From Affinundibacterium fentianense (lineage in GTDB: Bacteria; Pseudomonadota; Gammaproteobacteria; Burkholderiales; Burkholderiaceae_D): 64,000 nucleotides of DNA. The translations under genes were made by a program, and so were the position numbers. The DNA lies in contig NZ_JAGSPJ010000001.1 in assembly GCF_018139545.1 (NCBI RefSeq), positions 922,664 to 986,663 of the forward strand, given 5' to 3'. Positions within the stretch are counted from its first letter, which is position 1; the number at the start of each line of letters is the position of its first letter. The notes beneath the pieces are model-generated. The model had not been told where the DNA came from. It saw nothing but the letters and a program-made list of their open reading frames with translations, and did not search any database. This document shows positions 17,660-27,562 of this stretch, in pieces.

Positions 17660-17670
17660 AATTGCTCACG

Positions 17671-19290
17671 TCAACGATGGCGCTTGGTCAATGCTTTTAA
17701 CAAACCCTTGGTTGAACTATCGTATTCTTCTTTCACCGCCGCAGGATCGAGGCTAATCAATTGTTGCGCCAAGGATTTACCCAACTCGACGCCCCACTGG
17801 TCAAACGCATTAATATCCCAGATCACCGATTGCACAAATACTTTATGTTCGTATAGCGCGATCAATGCGCCAAGTGAGCGCGGCGTCAAGGAATCGAGCA
17901 GCAAAGTCGAGGTCGGACGATTGCCTTCAAACACACGTGGCGCCAACATTTTTTCAGGTAAATCACCTAATTCTGCACGCACTTCATCGATGTTCTTACC
18001 CCATGCCATCGCTTTTGATTGCGCGAAGCAATTCGCTAACAGAGCTTGGTTATGACCTGGCAAGCCCGCATCATCATCGGCGACGACGATAAAATCAGTA
18101 GGAATAATCGTCGCGCCTTGATGCAACAATTGGAAGTAAGCATGCTGACCATTGGTACCCGCTTCGCCGAACAAAATCGGTGAGGTTGTGTAGTCCACGC
18201 GCTGACCTTCACGCGTCACTGACTTACCGTTACTTTCCATTTCTAATTGTTGCAAGTAGGCTGGCAAGCGTGTCATGCGTTGGTGATACGGCGCGATGGA
18301 CAAAGCTTGTAAGCCGAGGAAGTTGATATTCCAAACGCCAATCAATGCCATCAAGACGGGCAAATTCTGCTCTAACGGCGCTTGCGCAAAATGCAAATCC
18401 ATCTCGTGTGCGCCAGCCAACATCTCTTCAAAACGATCTGCGCCAACGTACAAGGCAATCGACAAGCCAATCGCACTCCACATCGAGTAACGACCACCCG
18501 CCCAATTCCAAAATGGGAACACATTTTCTTCTGCGATACCGAAAGCAGCCGCCGCTTTCACATTGGTACTTAAAGCGACAAAGTGTTGACGAATTTGATC
18601 TTCAGGACAACCGTGATTCAACATCCACTCACGTGCCGTGCGAGCATTGGTCAAGGTTTCCATCGTCGTGAAAGTTTTGGAAGCGACAACGATCAGTGTT
18701 GTTTCTGGATCGGCGTTTTCTAAAGAATCAGCTACGTGGCGACCATCGACATTCGAGACAAAATGTAGCGACAGATTTTTTTGCGACCACGGTGCCAAAG
18801 CGATGCAAGCCATTTGTGGACCGAGATCTGAACCACCAATACCGATATTGATAATTGTGCGAATTGGCTTGCCGGTATAACCCAACCAACGACCTTCGCG
18901 CACGGCGTCGCTGAAGCTACGCATCTGCGCTAAAACACTGTGCACATCTGCCGCAATATTTTCGCCGTTGAGCATGAATTTCTCGCCCTTAGGCAAGCGC
19001 AATACCGTGTGTAAGACGGCGCGATTTTCCGTATTATTAATCGCTTCACCACGTAGCATCGCGTCACGACGCGACTCCACTTCTTGTTGGCGCGCCAGAG
19101 CTAACAAATTGAGTTTCGCCGTCGTGTCCATGCGTTGTTTCGAATAGTCCAACAACATACCGCAAGCAGAAGCCGAAAAGTGTGTAAAGCGCTGCGGATC
19201 CGCGCGGAACAACTCTTTCAAGCTAGGCATATTATTTGCGCGCTGCTGTAATAAACACCACAATGGAGTACGGGAAACTGAGATAGCCAT
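17671..19290 (-). CDS. pgi: Glucose-6-phosphate isomerase
   Basis: Interconverts glucose-6-phosphate and fructose-6-phosphate. In a cell using the Entner-Doudoroff route it mainly feeds fructose-6-phosphate back to the pathway. IGIGGSDLGPQMA, GGRYSMWSAIGLS, ESNGKSV, QHAYFQLLHQG and FDQWGVELGK are the standard PGI blocks. The frame is open back to 19392, but that overlaps eda. I chose ATG 19290, which begins MAISVSRTPLW and gives 539 aa, the normal length. It is the last gene of edd-eda-pgi, 46 bp after eda. Confidence 0.96.
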   Translation of the reverse strand: MAISVSRTPLWCLLQQRANNMPSLKELFRADPQRFTHFSASACGMLLDYSKQRMDTTAKLNLLALARQQEVESRRDAMLRGEAINNTENRAVLHTVLRLPKGEKFMLNGENIAADVHSVLAQMRSFSDAVREGRWLGYTGKPIRTIINIGIGGSDLGPQMACIALAPWSQKNLSLHFVSNVDGRHVADSLENADPETTLIVVASKTFTTMETLTNARTAREWMLNHGCPEDQIRQHFVALSTNVKAAAAFGIAEENVFPFWNWAGGRYSMWSAIGLSIALYVGADRFEEMLAGAHEMDLHFAQAPLEQNLPVLMALIGVWNINFLGLQALSIAPYHQRMTRLPAYLQQLEMESNGKSVTREGQRVDYTTSPILFGEAGTNGQHAYFQLLHQGATIIPTDFIVVADDDAGLPGHNQALLANCFAQSKAMAWGKNIDEVRAELGDLPEKMLAPRVFEGNRPTSTLLLDSLTPRSLGALIALYEHKVFVQSVIWDINAFDQWGVELGKSLAQQLISLDPAAVKEEYDSSTKGLLKALTKRHR

Positions 19291-19336
19291 GATCAAACAA
19301 TCTGAGAAAAATGAATTAAAAACCGAACTACTAAAT

Positions 19337-19972
19337 TTACTTACCTGCCGCTGCTGCCTGTGCTGCCAATTGTCCAATTGCCGCCCAATCATTTGTACTG
19401 ATCAAATTCGCTGGGCACATCCAAGAACCACCTACGCACAAAACATTCGATTGCTGCAATAAAGTTGGTGTCGATTCCACCGTAACACCGCCAGTCAAAC
19501 AAAACTTCACATCAGGAAATGGTCCACCAAGTGCTTTGGCCATCTTCACGCTACCGACGATATCAGAGGGAAATAATTTGACGACATTAAATCCATTTTC
19601 CAAGGCCAGCATCAAATCACTCGCACCACCCACACCCGGGAAATAAGGCAAACCAGATTCGGCAGCTGCTTTTGCTAATACTGGCGTAATGCCTGGACTG
19701 ATACCAAACGCCGCCCCCGTATTGCGTACCGCATCGAGTTGCGCTGGCGTCAAAATCGTCCCCGCACCAACGGTCACTGTTGGACATGCCTTTACCACTT
19801 CACGCAGGACTGTCATGGCGTTTGGCGTGCGCAAAGTAATTTCAACCGCAGGCAAACCATTTTCTGCCAAGGTCGTCACGCAACGAATCGCTTGATCCAC
19901 GTCATCGGTTACTAAGATAGGCAGCACGCGTACCTGTGCCAGTTGAGAAATAATCGTTGCTGTCGTTGTCAT
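19337..19972 (-). CDS. eda: KDPG/KHG aldolase
   Basis: Class I aldolase that splits 2-keto-3-deoxy-6-phosphogluconate into pyruvate and glyceraldehyde-3-phosphate, the last step of the Entner-Doudoroff pathway. The catalytic Glu lies in VEITLRT (about residue 45), the Schiff-base Lys in VVKLFPS (about 133), and the phosphate-binding segments are GAGTIL and the later TGGV and GGSWM motifs. The length of 211 aa is standard. It lies between edd (34 bp upstream) and pgi and is co-transcribed with them on the minus strand. Confidence 0.97.
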   Translation of the reverse strand: MTTTATIISQLAQVRVLPILVTDDVDQAIRCVTTLAENGLPAVEITLRTPNAMTVLREVVKACPTVTVGAGTILTPAQLDAVRNTGAAFGISPGITPVLAKAAAESGLPYFPGVGGASDLMLALENGFNVVKLFPSDIVGSVKMAKALGGPFPDVKFCLTGGVTVESTPTLLQQSNVLCVGGSWMCPANLISTNDWAAIGQLAAQAAAAGK

Positions 19973-20006
19973 AGTCGTCTCAATATGAAAATTAAATTAG
20001 CCTGAA

Positions 20007-21854
20007 TTAAATAAACAAAGTCGAAGCACCCTGCTCTGGCGATGTGACGACGCGTCGTTGCGCGACGAACAAATCACGTCCATAGCCGTAACTACTATCG
20101 ATACTGATACTAGGATTGGTACGACTTGCCCACACTGCGTCATCGACCAAAACACGCAATTCACCGGTATGCACGTTCAGTTCAATCATGTCACCGTCAC
20201 GTACTTTACCGAGTGGTCCACCTTGTGCGACTTCAGGACTCACATGCAAAGCGGCTGGAACTTTGCCCGACGCGCCAGACATACGGCCATCGGTGACCAA
20301 AGCAACTTTATAACCCGCCGACATCAGACTGCCGAGCACAGGTGTGAAGTGATGCAGTTCCGGCATACCGTTCGCTTGCGGACCTTGGAAGATCACCACC
20401 GCGACGAAATCTTGGTTCAATTGTCCAGCTTTATAGGCATTCACCAGTGCGTCTTGTGATTCAAATACTTTTGCTGGTGCGCGCACTATCCAAGCGTCTT
20501 CCGGCACAGCGGAAGCTTTCACGATGGCACGACCTAAATTGCCTTGCAATAAACGAAGGCCACCTGTTGCAGCAAATGGCTCATCGACATTACGAACAAC
20601 CGCTGGGTCGCTGGATTTTTCGGGATGCGCAACAAATGCTACTTTTCCATCTTTTAATTCTGGACGTGTTGTATGCGAGGCCAAACCTTGGTCGCCAAAT
20701 ATCGTCATCACATCCGCATGCATCAAGCCTTGCGATAACAACTCACGGATCACGAAGGTTGGACCACCTGCATCTTCGAAGGCATTGACGTCCGCAGTGC
20801 CGTTCGGATAAACCCGTGTCAACAATGGAATCACTGAAGACAATTCATCAAAATCTTGCCAATCAATGAGGATGCCTGCCGCACGTGCTACAGCAATCCA
20901 GTGAATTGTGTGATTGGTTGAACCGCCCGTCGCTAACAAGGCAATCACCGCATTCACTATGGTTTTTTCATTCACCACGTGACCGATAGGGCGATAGTCG
21001 CCACCCGCTTCTGTCAACTTCAATACTTGCTCAACCGCTGCATCAGTCAAGGCATGGCGTAAAGGATCGGATGGGTGTACGAACGCTGAACCTGGCAAAT
21101 GCAAGCCCATCGCTTCTAACAACATTTGATTACTGTTCGCAGTACCGTAGAAGGTGCAGGTGCCTGCGCTATGATAGGCAGCACTCTCTGCCGCCAACAA
21201 TTCTTCTTTGGTCGCTTTACCTTGGGCATAGCGCTCGCGTACTGCGGCTTTTTCTTTATTTGACAAACCTGATCCCATCGGCCCTGCAGGAATAAATACT
21301 GTTGGCAAATGACCAAAAGCCAAAGCGCCAATGAGCAAACCCGGCACGATCTTGTCGCAAATACCCAAACACAAAGTCGCATCAAAGGCGTCGTGCGACA
21401 ATGCAATCGCGGTCGCTTGCGCAATCACATCACGCGAGAACAAAGACAATTCCATACCGGGTCGGCCTTGCGTTACACCATCACACATCGCTGGCACGCC
21501 GCCTGCCACCTGTGCCGTTGCATTAAAACGCAATGCGGCTTCCTTAATCTGATCAGGGTAAGTGGCGTAGGGCTGATGGGCGGACAACATATCATTGTAG
21601 GCCGTCACGATACCGATATTCGGTTTTTGCGCCTGATTCAGCCAGATTTTGCTTTTGCTATCCGCAGCCGCATTCGCATGCGCTTGATTGGCGCATGACA
21701 AGCTGGCGCGGCGTGGACCACGATTGCGTAATTGCTCTAGGCGAGCCAAGTATTCCGCACGCAAAGTTTTGCTACGCTCAGTAATGCGCTGCGTGACTGC
21801 ATCAACCACCGTGTTGATTGCAACTTGTTGAGTTTGTTGTCCAGAAGTCGTCAT
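20007..21854 (-). CDS. edd: 6-phosphogluconate dehydratase
   Basis: Iron-sulfur dehydratase of the IlvD/Edd family that turns 6-phosphogluconate into KDPG. Cysteine ligands lie in [18 protein letters not shown] and [12 protein letters not shown]. The C-terminal region contains [18 protein letters not shown], the family signature. The ORF could begin at 21899, but MTTSGQQ at ATG 21854 fits the family and gives 615 aa. It is the first gene of edd-eda-pgi, divergent from zwf. The shared upstream region holds a HexR-like operator, which fits known repression of edd by HexR until KDPG accumulates. Confidence 0.96.
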   Translation of the reverse strand: MTTSGQQTQQVAINTVVDAVTQRITERSKTLRAEYLARLEQLRNRGPRRASLSCANQAHANAAADSKSKIWLNQAQKPNIGIVTAYNDMLSAHQPYATYPDQIKEAALRFNATAQVAGGVPAMCDGVTQGRPGMELSLFSRDVIAQATAIALSHDAFDATLCLGICDKIVPGLLIGALAFGHLPTVFIPAGPMGSGLSNKEKAAVRERYAQGKATKEELLAAESAAYHSAGTCTFYGTANSNQMLLEAMGLHLPGSAFVHPSDPLRHALTDAAVEQVLKLTEAGGDYRPIGHVVNEKTIVNAVIALLATGGSTNHTIHWIAVARAAGILIDWQDFDELSSVIPLLTRVYPNGTADVNAFEDAGGPTFVIRELLSQGLMHADVMTIFGDQGLASHTTRPELKDGKVAFVAHPEKSSDPAVVRNVDEPFAATGGLRLLQGNLGRAIVKASAVPEDAWIVRAPAKVFESQDALVNAYKAGQLNQDFVAVVIFQGPQANGMPELHHFTPVLGSLMSAGYKVALVTDGRMSGASGKVPAALHVSPEVAQGGPLGKVRDGDMIELNVHTGELRVLVDDAVWASRTNPSISIDSSYGYGRDLFVAQRRVVTSPEQGASTLFI

Positions 21855-21975
21855 AGTTTTGTGGGGGTATCTAATTCGAATAAGTGAAAGATAGCACAAA
21901 AACAGAAAAATACTGTAACAAACTTTCAGAAAAGCGATATTTTTTCATTTAAAACATAAAAACCATCAAAAAAAT

Positions 21976-21990
21976 CGTAATGAAACTACA
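21976..21990. promoter_or_regulatory. HexR operator candidate
   Basis: Read on the minus strand, TGTAGTTTCATTACG matches the gammaproteobacterial HexR consensus TGTAATNNNATTACA at 10 of the 12 defined positions and is nearly palindromic. It lies between divergent edd and zwf, with hexR 2.6 kb downstream of it. Whether a betaproteobacterial HexR uses the same word is an assumption. Confidence 0.55.
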
Positions 21991-22071
21991 TTTTTGAAGA
22001 AATATGGTTTAAGCTATGGCATAATTTATGACGTTAACTAGGCATCAAACGAATCTAAAATTTAAACCTCT

Positions 22072-22148
22072 CGACACAGAGACACAGAGTTATGGAGAAA
22101 AGCAAGAGATCAACAAAGGGATTTCTCTTGTCTTTCTTTGTGCCTACT
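22072..22148. repeat. Imperfect palindromic repeat in the zwf leader
   Basis: GACACAGAGACACAGAG, then AGAAAAGCAAGAGA, pairs imperfectly with TCTCTTGTCTTTCT and TTGTGCC. The ACACAGAGACACAGAG wording is like the dispersed palindromic intergenic repeats of many proteobacteria. No coding potential. Confidence 0.4.
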
Positions 22149-22221
22149 GAAGGCATGCCTTTACCCCTATGTTGAGCGGCTTGAAGAATCTTTTCACCCA
22201 TTAAAATTATTCGGAGTCCAC

Positions 22222-23679
22222 ATGACTACATTTGTATTGTTTGGCGGTACTGGCGATCTGGCAAAACGCAAGATCATTCCTGCACTGTACAGCGCGTTCG
22301 TCAATGGACGTCTCGATCCCGAATTTAGTTTTATTGGCGCAGCACGTGAAGCCTTAAGCGACGATGACTTCCGTACCCGCGTTGCAGCTAGCATAGAAAC
22401 CTATGCGGCAAAAGCAAATGGCACGGCCGAGCAATTGGCCGCCTTTTTAGCACTCACTGGCTACGCAAAAATTGATGCAAAAGTACCGACTGACTTCGAC
22501 GCATTGAAAGCGCGTGTCAACGCTGACACCACCAAAGCAAAACTATTTTATTTGGCGATCGGCCCCGATATTTTTATTCCCGTGGTCGAGCAATTATCTA
22601 AACACGGTTTGGTGGAAGGCAATGCCCGTGTCGTGGTTGAAAAACCTTTGGGTCGTGACGCCAAATCTGCCAAAGAAATCAATACCGCACTGCGCACGTA
22701 TCTAAACGAAAACCAAATCTATCGTATCGATCATTACCTCGGTAAAGAAATGGTACAAAACTTATTTGCACTGCGTTTTGCCAATTCCTTCCTCGAGCCA
22801 TTGTGGAACCGTAAGTGGATACAAGACGTACAAATTTCGATTTCCGAACAAGTCGGGGTAGAAACTCGTGGTGACTTCTACGATAAGACTGGTGCCTTGC
22901 GCGACATGGTGCAAAACCACTTATTGCAATTGGTGTCTATCGTGGCGATGGAACCGCCAGTCAACGCCAATCCTGATGCGATCCGCGATGAGAAAGTTAA
23001 AGTCTTACGCGCACTACGCAAATTCACAGCCGACGATGTCGCAAAGAAAACCGTACGTGGACAATACCGCGCTGGTGCTGTGGACGGCAAACCCGTCATC
23101 GGCTATCAACATGAACCAGGTGTACCTGCTTCTAGTCGCGCTGAAACCTTTGTCGCGATTCGTGCTGAGATTGATAACTGGCGTTGGGCGGGCGTGCCGT
23201 TCTACTTACGCACCGGTAAACGTATGGCAAGTCGTTGCGCAGAAATCACGATTAATTTCAAACCAATTCCTTATTCCATTTTCGGTAAAGGCCAAGGTCC
23301 CCTCCGTTCGAATCGTTTGGTCATCACTTTGCAACCAGAAGAAAGCGTGCAATTGTTTATGAAGGCGAAAGAACCGGGCGAAGGTATACGCTTATCCGAC
23401 GTGGCGTTGAATTTGGATTTTGCTGAAGCATCCAATTTGCGCCGTGTCGAATCCTACGAGCGCTTGTTGCTCGACGCCTTGCATGGCGATTTGACTTTGT
23501 TCGTACGTGACGATGAATTGGGTGCGGCATGGGAATGGATCGATCCCATTATGTCTGCTTGGGACAATGATGCAGAAGGTTTGAAATCCTATATCGCAGG
23601 AAGTTGGGGTCCAGCGGCAGCAAGTTACTTATTAGCGCAACACGGAGCAGCGTGGGGCGAAGAGTATGTGGAAGGCTAA
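22222..23679 (+). CDS. zwf: Glucose-6-phosphate 1-dehydrogenase
   Basis: Oxidises glucose-6-phosphate to 6-phosphogluconolactone with NADP or NAD. It opens with FVLFGGTGDLAKRK, the Rossmann nucleotide-binding loop. The substrate and active-site motif RIDHYLGKEMVQN contains the catalytic His, and EKPLGRD is the conserved Lys-Pro segment. The ORF extends to 22138, but ATG 22222 follows a good RBS (CGGAGT) and gives 485 aa, typical of bacterial Zwf. It heads zwf-pgl, with hexR 134 bp after pgl. Confidence 0.96.
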   Translation: MTTFVLFGGTGDLAKRKIIPALYSAFVNGRLDPEFSFIGAAREALSDDDFRTRVAASIETYAAKANGTAEQLAAFLALTGYAKIDAKVPTDFDALKARVNADTTKAKLFYLAIGPDIFIPVVEQLSKHGLVEGNARVVVEKPLGRDAKSAKEINTALRTYLNENQIYRIDHYLGKEMVQNLFALRFANSFLEPLWNRKWIQDVQISISEQVGVETRGDFYDKTGALRDMVQNHLLQLVSIVAMEPPVNANPDAIRDEKVKVLRALRKFTADDVAKKTVRGQYRAGAVDGKPVIGYQHEPGVPASSRAETFVAIRAEIDNWRWAGVPFYLRTGKRMASRCAEITINFKPIPYSIFGKGQGPLRSNRLVITLQPEESVQLFMKAKEPGEGIRLSDVALNLDFAEASNLRRVESYERLLLDALHGDLTLFVRDDELGAAWEWIDPIMSAWDNDAEGLKSYIAGSWGPAAASYLLAQHGAAWGEEYVEG

Positions 23680-23686
23680 GTAAATA

Positions 23687-24454
23687 ATGGAAGCCGTAAT
23701 CAACACAAGTACCAGCACGCAAGCAGCTCACAATAGCAATAGGAATAGCTTTCTCATGGCCAAGCACCAACTCGACAATCAAGCGCAATTCCGCCGCTTT
23801 GAGAATTTTACTGAACTCACTCACACATTGGTGAGTGAATGGATGCATTTAATTGACGATGCCAGCCTAAGCAAGCGCACTGCGGCGTTCGCCTTAGCGG
23901 GCGGCTCCACGCCAGCACCTATCTATCGCGAACTCGACCAAGCGCTGGCGCAACGCGCAACGGCGAATGTGTTATTAACCGCCACCGATGAGCGCTGGGT
24001 GCACGACAATGATCCACAAAGTAATGAAGGTTTGTTTAAAAAATGTTTGTCGCAAAGTGTTGGCAAACAATGGCATTTAGTCTCCTTAAAAAATGCTGCG
24101 AACACGCCGGAAGTGGCAATGGAAGCGATTAACGAGCGCTTACAAAAACAACTCCCAGAACGCTTTAGCGCAGTTTTGTTAGGCATGGGCGCTGACGGCC
24201 ATATCGCTTCATTATTTCCGGGTGCACCAGTACAAGCCGATGGTTTAGATTGCCTCGCTGCAGTCCATCCGCAAACCCATCAAACACGTATTTCTTTGTC
24301 TTTGCCGCGCATATTACAAACTGAAAAAATCTGGTTGGTCATTACCGGCAATGAAAAACGCGAGGTCTTTGAAAACGCATTGAGCAGTGATCTGCCTATC
24401 GGTAATTTATTAAAACAGGCACAATGTCAGATTGAGGTTTTTTGGTGCCCATAA
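23687..24454 (+). CDS. pgl: 6-phosphogluconolactonase
   Basis: Hydrolyses 6-phosphogluconolactone to 6-phosphogluconate. DevB/SOL family motifs are present: ALAGGSTPAPIYREL (phosphate-binding), ATDERWVHDNDPQSNEG, and LLGMGADGHIASLFPG with the catalytic His region. Two starts are possible: ATG 23687, 7 bp after zwf, and ATG 23756, which drops a 23-residue low-complexity N terminus and starts nearer the family's usual point. Both have weak AG-rich RBSs. Zwf, Pgl, Edd and Eda together make the full Entner-Doudoroff route. Confidence 0.9.
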   Translation: MEAVINTSTSTQAAHNSNRNSFLMAKHQLDNQAQFRRFENFTELTHTLVSEWMHLIDDASLSKRTAAFALAGGSTPAPIYRELDQALAQRATANVLLTATDERWVHDNDPQSNEGLFKKCLSQSVGKQWHLVSLKNAANTPEVAMEAINERLQKQLPERFSAVLLGMGADGHIASLFPGAPVQADGLDCLAAVHPQTHQTRISLSLPRILQTEKIWLVITGNEKREVFENALSSDLPIGNLLKQAQCQIEVFWCP

Positions 24455-24588
24455 GCATCAGGTCTGCTTTCAATTTTGACCTCAATAGCAAACAAAGTGC
24501 GTTCCACAAGTTCGCACTTTCAATCAACGAATATTCATTTTGACTTGATCTGCAAAACAAATCGTCAGAGACAAAAGGCAATCACACT

Positions 24589-25500
24589 ATGGTCAACGTT
24601 CTTTCCAATAAAAATACCACGACCAATAATCCTCCAGAAAAAGGTTTATTAGCACGCATACGTGTCGCCAGCACAGCACTGAGTCGCGCTGAACGTCAAG
24701 TGGCTGATTTTCTTTTACAGAAACCGCACGATGCATTAGAGATGTCGATACGCGTGTTAGCCCAAGTATGTAATGTGAGTGAACCGACCGTAGCACGCTT
24801 TGCGCAGTCTTTAGGTTTCGATGGTTTTAAATCCTTCAAACTCGCCTTCGCAAAAAGCTTGGCAACGGGCATTCCCTACTTGCATCTCGACGTGAATCAA
24901 GCGGATCAAGTCAAAGACGTTTTACCCAAAGTATTTGATCGCACCATCGCCGCCTTAATGGAAGCGCGCAATAACGCGAATAGCGCGACCTTTGAAGCAG
25001 CGGTCAATTTGTTAGCACGTGCTCGTCGCATTGAATGTTATGGCCTTGGTTATTCGGGCGCGTTGGCCATTGATGCGCAACTCAAATTCTTCCGCTTCGG
25101 CATTCCCACGACCGTATTTTGCGATGCCCATTTACAAGCACAATCAGCGAGCTTGCTCAATAGCGATTGCCTCGTCGTCGCCTTCTCTCGCACTGGTCGC
25201 ACACGTGATTTGATCCGCAGCGTACAGCTGGCAAAAGATACTGGAGCCAAAGTCTTGGTCTTATGCGCCAGCGGTGGTCCACTCGCCGAATTGGCCGATG
25301 TACATATCAGCGTGGACGTCGAAGAAGATCCTGATATCTATACGCCAATGACTTCACGCTTGGCGCATTTAACTTACATCGACGCCTTGGCAGTCGCAGT
25401 CACTTTGCTACGTGGACCAGCTGCCATTGATATGTTGGAGCGCGCGAAAGCAAGTATTTCAGAAAAACGCTTGGTATCAAAATTAGATGAAGTGAACTAA
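24589..25500 (+). CDS. hexR: HexR, RpiR-family repressor of Entner-Doudoroff genes
   Basis: Transcription factor with an N-terminal RpiR helix-turn-helix (LSRAERQVADFLL, then the recognition part with VCNVSEPTVARFAQSLGFDG) and a C-terminal SIS sugar-phosphate domain (ECYGLGYSGALAIDAQ, VAFSRTGRTRDLI). In Proteobacteria HexR binds KDPG, which releases it from edd, zwf and related operators. Its placement right after zwf-pgl and across from edd-eda-pgi supports that role. In some Burkholderiales the gene is fused to glucokinase. Here it is a stand-alone 303-aa regulator and no glk is in the window. Confidence 0.9.
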   Translation: MVNVLSNKNTTTNNPPEKGLLARIRVASTALSRAERQVADFLLQKPHDALEMSIRVLAQVCNVSEPTVARFAQSLGFDGFKSFKLAFAKSLATGIPYLHLDVNQADQVKDVLPKVFDRTIAALMEARNNANSATFEAAVNLLARARRIECYGLGYSGALAIDAQLKFFRFGIPTTVFCDAHLQAQSASLLNSDCLVVAFSRTGRTRDLIRSVQLAKDTGAKVLVLCASGGPLAELADVHISVDVEEDPDIYTPMTSRLAHLTYIDALAVAVTLLRGPAAIDMLERAKASISEKRLVSKLDEVN

Positions 25501-25614
25501 GTGCACTAAGGGCAGTACGATTACAACAATGTCTCTGTAATTATCAAAAAAAACATGCACTAAAACTGTAATTTCTGGCAAGCTATTCACATCAACAAAA
25601 AGGAATAGCCGTTT

Positions 25615-26454
25615 ATGACACAACTCAGTTTGCAGCAAGTTACGGATAACCTCAAAGACCTCCCTACTTTGCCAGCTGTTGTAATGGAATTGCTGAATAA
25701 TCTTGAGCAAGAGGACGCAGACATTTCGGTACTGGCAAAGAAAGTTACGCAGGATCTTGCCTTAACTGCAAAAACGCTACGCTACGCAAATTCCCCGTTT
25801 TACTCCACACTGATTAAAGTCACGACAATTCAACAAGCGATTTCATTGCTTGGGATGGAAACCGTCAAACAAATGGTGCTCTCTGCAGCGCTATCAGGAT
25901 GTTTTCCTGAGAACAATTGCCAAGGCTTCGATCACAAGGCTTTTTGGAAACATTCAAATGCCGTCGCCTACGTATCAAAGCTAATTGCACGGCGCATGAA
26001 CTTTAATGAAGATGTTGCATTTACAGCCGGACTACTACATGACATTGGATTATTGGCTTTGGTGACACTTTATCCCAAACAATTTGAACAAGTGATTCAA
26101 TACCGCCAATCGGGTCTTGCAACCCAGTTTGAAGCAGAGAGAAAAATTCTAGGAATTGATCATGCCGCAGTAGGCGAAGCACTTGCGGTCGAGTGGAATT
26201 TTTCAGATGTGATGAAAAATGCGATTGCTGGGCATCACCATCCCGATCAACCTGGAATCGGTTTTTTAGCATCAATCATCCACGTCGCTGACGGCATCGC
26301 CCACATGCTAAATCGGAACGATGCGCCAGCAACGCAAACCATCTCTGTCTCAGTTGTGTCATGGAATAGCTTGAATTTGGACCAAGCGTCGCTCGATACA
26401 CTGATCGAAGAAGCGACAATCAAATTCAAGAAGCTAGAACAAATCGATTTGTGA
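25615..26454 (+). CDS. HDOD-domain protein
   Basis: Single HDOD domain covering most of the chain: LKDLPTLPAVVMELLNNL at the start, QAISLLGMETVKQMVL in the middle, then the degenerate HD part LLHDIGLLAL and a later AGHHHP. HDOD proteins are linked to signal transduction, often with c-di-GMP or chemotaxis, and usually lack phosphodiesterase activity. The later GHHHPDQ plus HVADGIAHM keeps several HD-like His/Asp residues. The ATG is preceded by AAAGGAATAG. No obvious partner is adjacent; downstream genes are on the other strand. Confidence 0.88.
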   Translation: MTQLSLQQVTDNLKDLPTLPAVVMELLNNLEQEDADISVLAKKVTQDLALTAKTLRYANSPFYSTLIKVTTIQQAISLLGMETVKQMVLSAALSGCFPENNCQGFDHKAFWKHSNAVAYVSKLIARRMNFNEDVAFTAGLLHDIGLLALVTLYPKQFEQVIQYRQSGLATQFEAERKILGIDHAAVGEALAVEWNFSDVMKNAIAGHHHPDQPGIGFLASIIHVADGIAHMLNRNDAPATQTISVSVVSWNSLNLDQASLDTLIEEATIKFKKLEQIDL

Positions 26455-26473
26455 TTAGCCAGTCGGTGCAAAA

Positions 26474-26926
26474 TTAGCGTTGATCCTGCAACAAAATCTC
26501 CGTCACCATCACAGCTTGGATTTTGTCCGTTTTAAATACGAGATTAAAACGACGCTTGAGTTCATCTTGCAATTCGACAAAACCTTCCTTTGTCCGCAAA
26601 CTGCTCAAATCAATCGACGTTAATTCCTTCTTGAACTGTGCATTTAGCTGTTCCTCATTATCACTCAGCCAGCCCTCATCGCCATTATTGACCTGCACAG
26701 TCACCGCAAGTCGAGCGACCATTCCTTGATCATTCACAATCGTCTGTTTTAGCTCAACGTAAGATAATTCTGCATCGTTTTTGCCTGGCATACGGCTTTG
26801 ATAAATAAAATACGTCACAATCCCAAAAAATACGAGCACAACCACCGCTGCATAGATTGCGAATCGATCAGAGGATGTCTTACCCGATTTATCACCGTTA
26901 TTCTTGACACTTGATTTCAAAACCAA
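26474..26926 (-). CDS. FliL-like single-pass membrane protein
   Basis: A 150-aa protein with one N-terminal membrane helix (IYAAVVVLVFFGIVTYFIY, about residues 24-42) and a periplasmic domain. The periplasmic pattern (ARLAVTVQV, a charged segment, LRTKEGFVELQDELKRRFN, and a final VMVTEILLQ strand) is the FliL layout. FliL attaches to the flagellar motor and aids torque. It lies far from any flagellar gene in this window, so it may be a FliL paralogue with another role. It sits 18 bp before the PlsC-like gene's stop, so the two may be co-transcribed. Confidence 0.65.
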   Translation of the reverse strand: MVLKSSVKNNGDKSGKTSSDRFAIYAAVVVLVFFGIVTYFIYQSRMPGKNDAELSYVELKQTIVNDQGMVARLAVTVQVNNGDEGWLSDNEEQLNAQFKKELTSIDLSSLRTKEGFVELQDELKRRFNLVFKTDKIQAVMVTEILLQDQR

Positions 26927-26944
26927 CTCCTCGCCAACCCAATA

Positions 26945-27562
26945 TTAATGTCTATTTTTTTGTTGATTAACTTGAATATGCTCGGCATCAAACTGTTGCG
27001 GATTTTTTCCTGTAAAGCCTGCATAGAACTCGCGGAGCAAAATCATATCCTCGTCAATGTTGCCACTAGGATAGAACAATTTCCCAACACCGCCAATCTT
27101 TTCTTTAAAATCGACATAGCCTAGTCCAAGCGGCACTTTAGCTCCGACCGCGATATAGTAAAAACCGGTCTTCCAGCGTGTCACTTTACCACGCGTGCCT
27201 TCTGGTGGAACGATCACCAACAACTTCTCATTTTGATCAAAGGCATCGATGGTGCCTTGTACTAAATTGCCAGACTGAGAGCGATCAACTGGAATGCCGC
27301 CTAACCAGCGCATGATCGCACCCAAAATCGGCGGGAACAGACTTGCCTTCCCCATCCAATAAACATCTAAACGTAATACAAAGCAAATCATGAGGGCGAT
27401 TGGAAAATCCCAGTTACTTGTATGCGGTGCTCCGATCAACACACACTTTTGTACATCGGCCGCGCTGCTATCGACACGCCAACCTAAAAGACGCAATATC
27501 GCAGCGGAAATCCAACGCATCAAAGTATTGATGACAGGGGTCTTAAATATCGTGAAATGCAT
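26945..27562 (-). CDS. PlsC-like acyltransferase
   Basis: Member of the 1-acylglycerol-3-phosphate acyltransferase superfamily. The catalytic motif appears as APHTSNWDF (HX4D), and the substrate block as VPPEGTRGKV in place of FPEGTRS. Between them VYWMGKASLFPP and GGIPVDRS are the usual intermediate blocks. This subtype, about 200 aa with HTSNWD, is common and may acylate lysophospholipids or other lipids; the substrate is unknown. An upstream TTG at 27592 is possible, but ATG 27562 fits better. Confidence 0.85.
   Translation of the reverse strand: MHFTIFKTPVINTLMRWISAAILRLLGWRVDSSAADVQKCVLIGAPHTSNWDFPIALMICFVLRLDVYWMGKASLFPPILGAIMRWLGGIPVDRSQSGNLVQGTIDAFDQNEKLLVIVPPEGTRGKVTRWKTGFYYIAVGAKVPLGLGYVDFKEKIGGVGKLFYPSGNIDEDMILLREFYAGFTGKNPQQFDAEHIQVNQQKNRH

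Larger units (their letters stand above)
17235..17670. other. Intergenic region with paired REP-like repeats
   Basis: No supported gene. The left part (17240-17460) is AT-rich and probably holds the ppc promoter. The right part carries two inverted REP-like units. Confidence 0.5.
21855..22221. other. Divergent control region edd/zwf
   Basis: No gene seen. It contains a HexR-like palindrome at 21976-21990 and an imperfect palindromic repeat at 22072-22148 within the probable zwf leader. The left 100 bp is AT-rich and likely carries both promoters. Confidence 0.6.
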
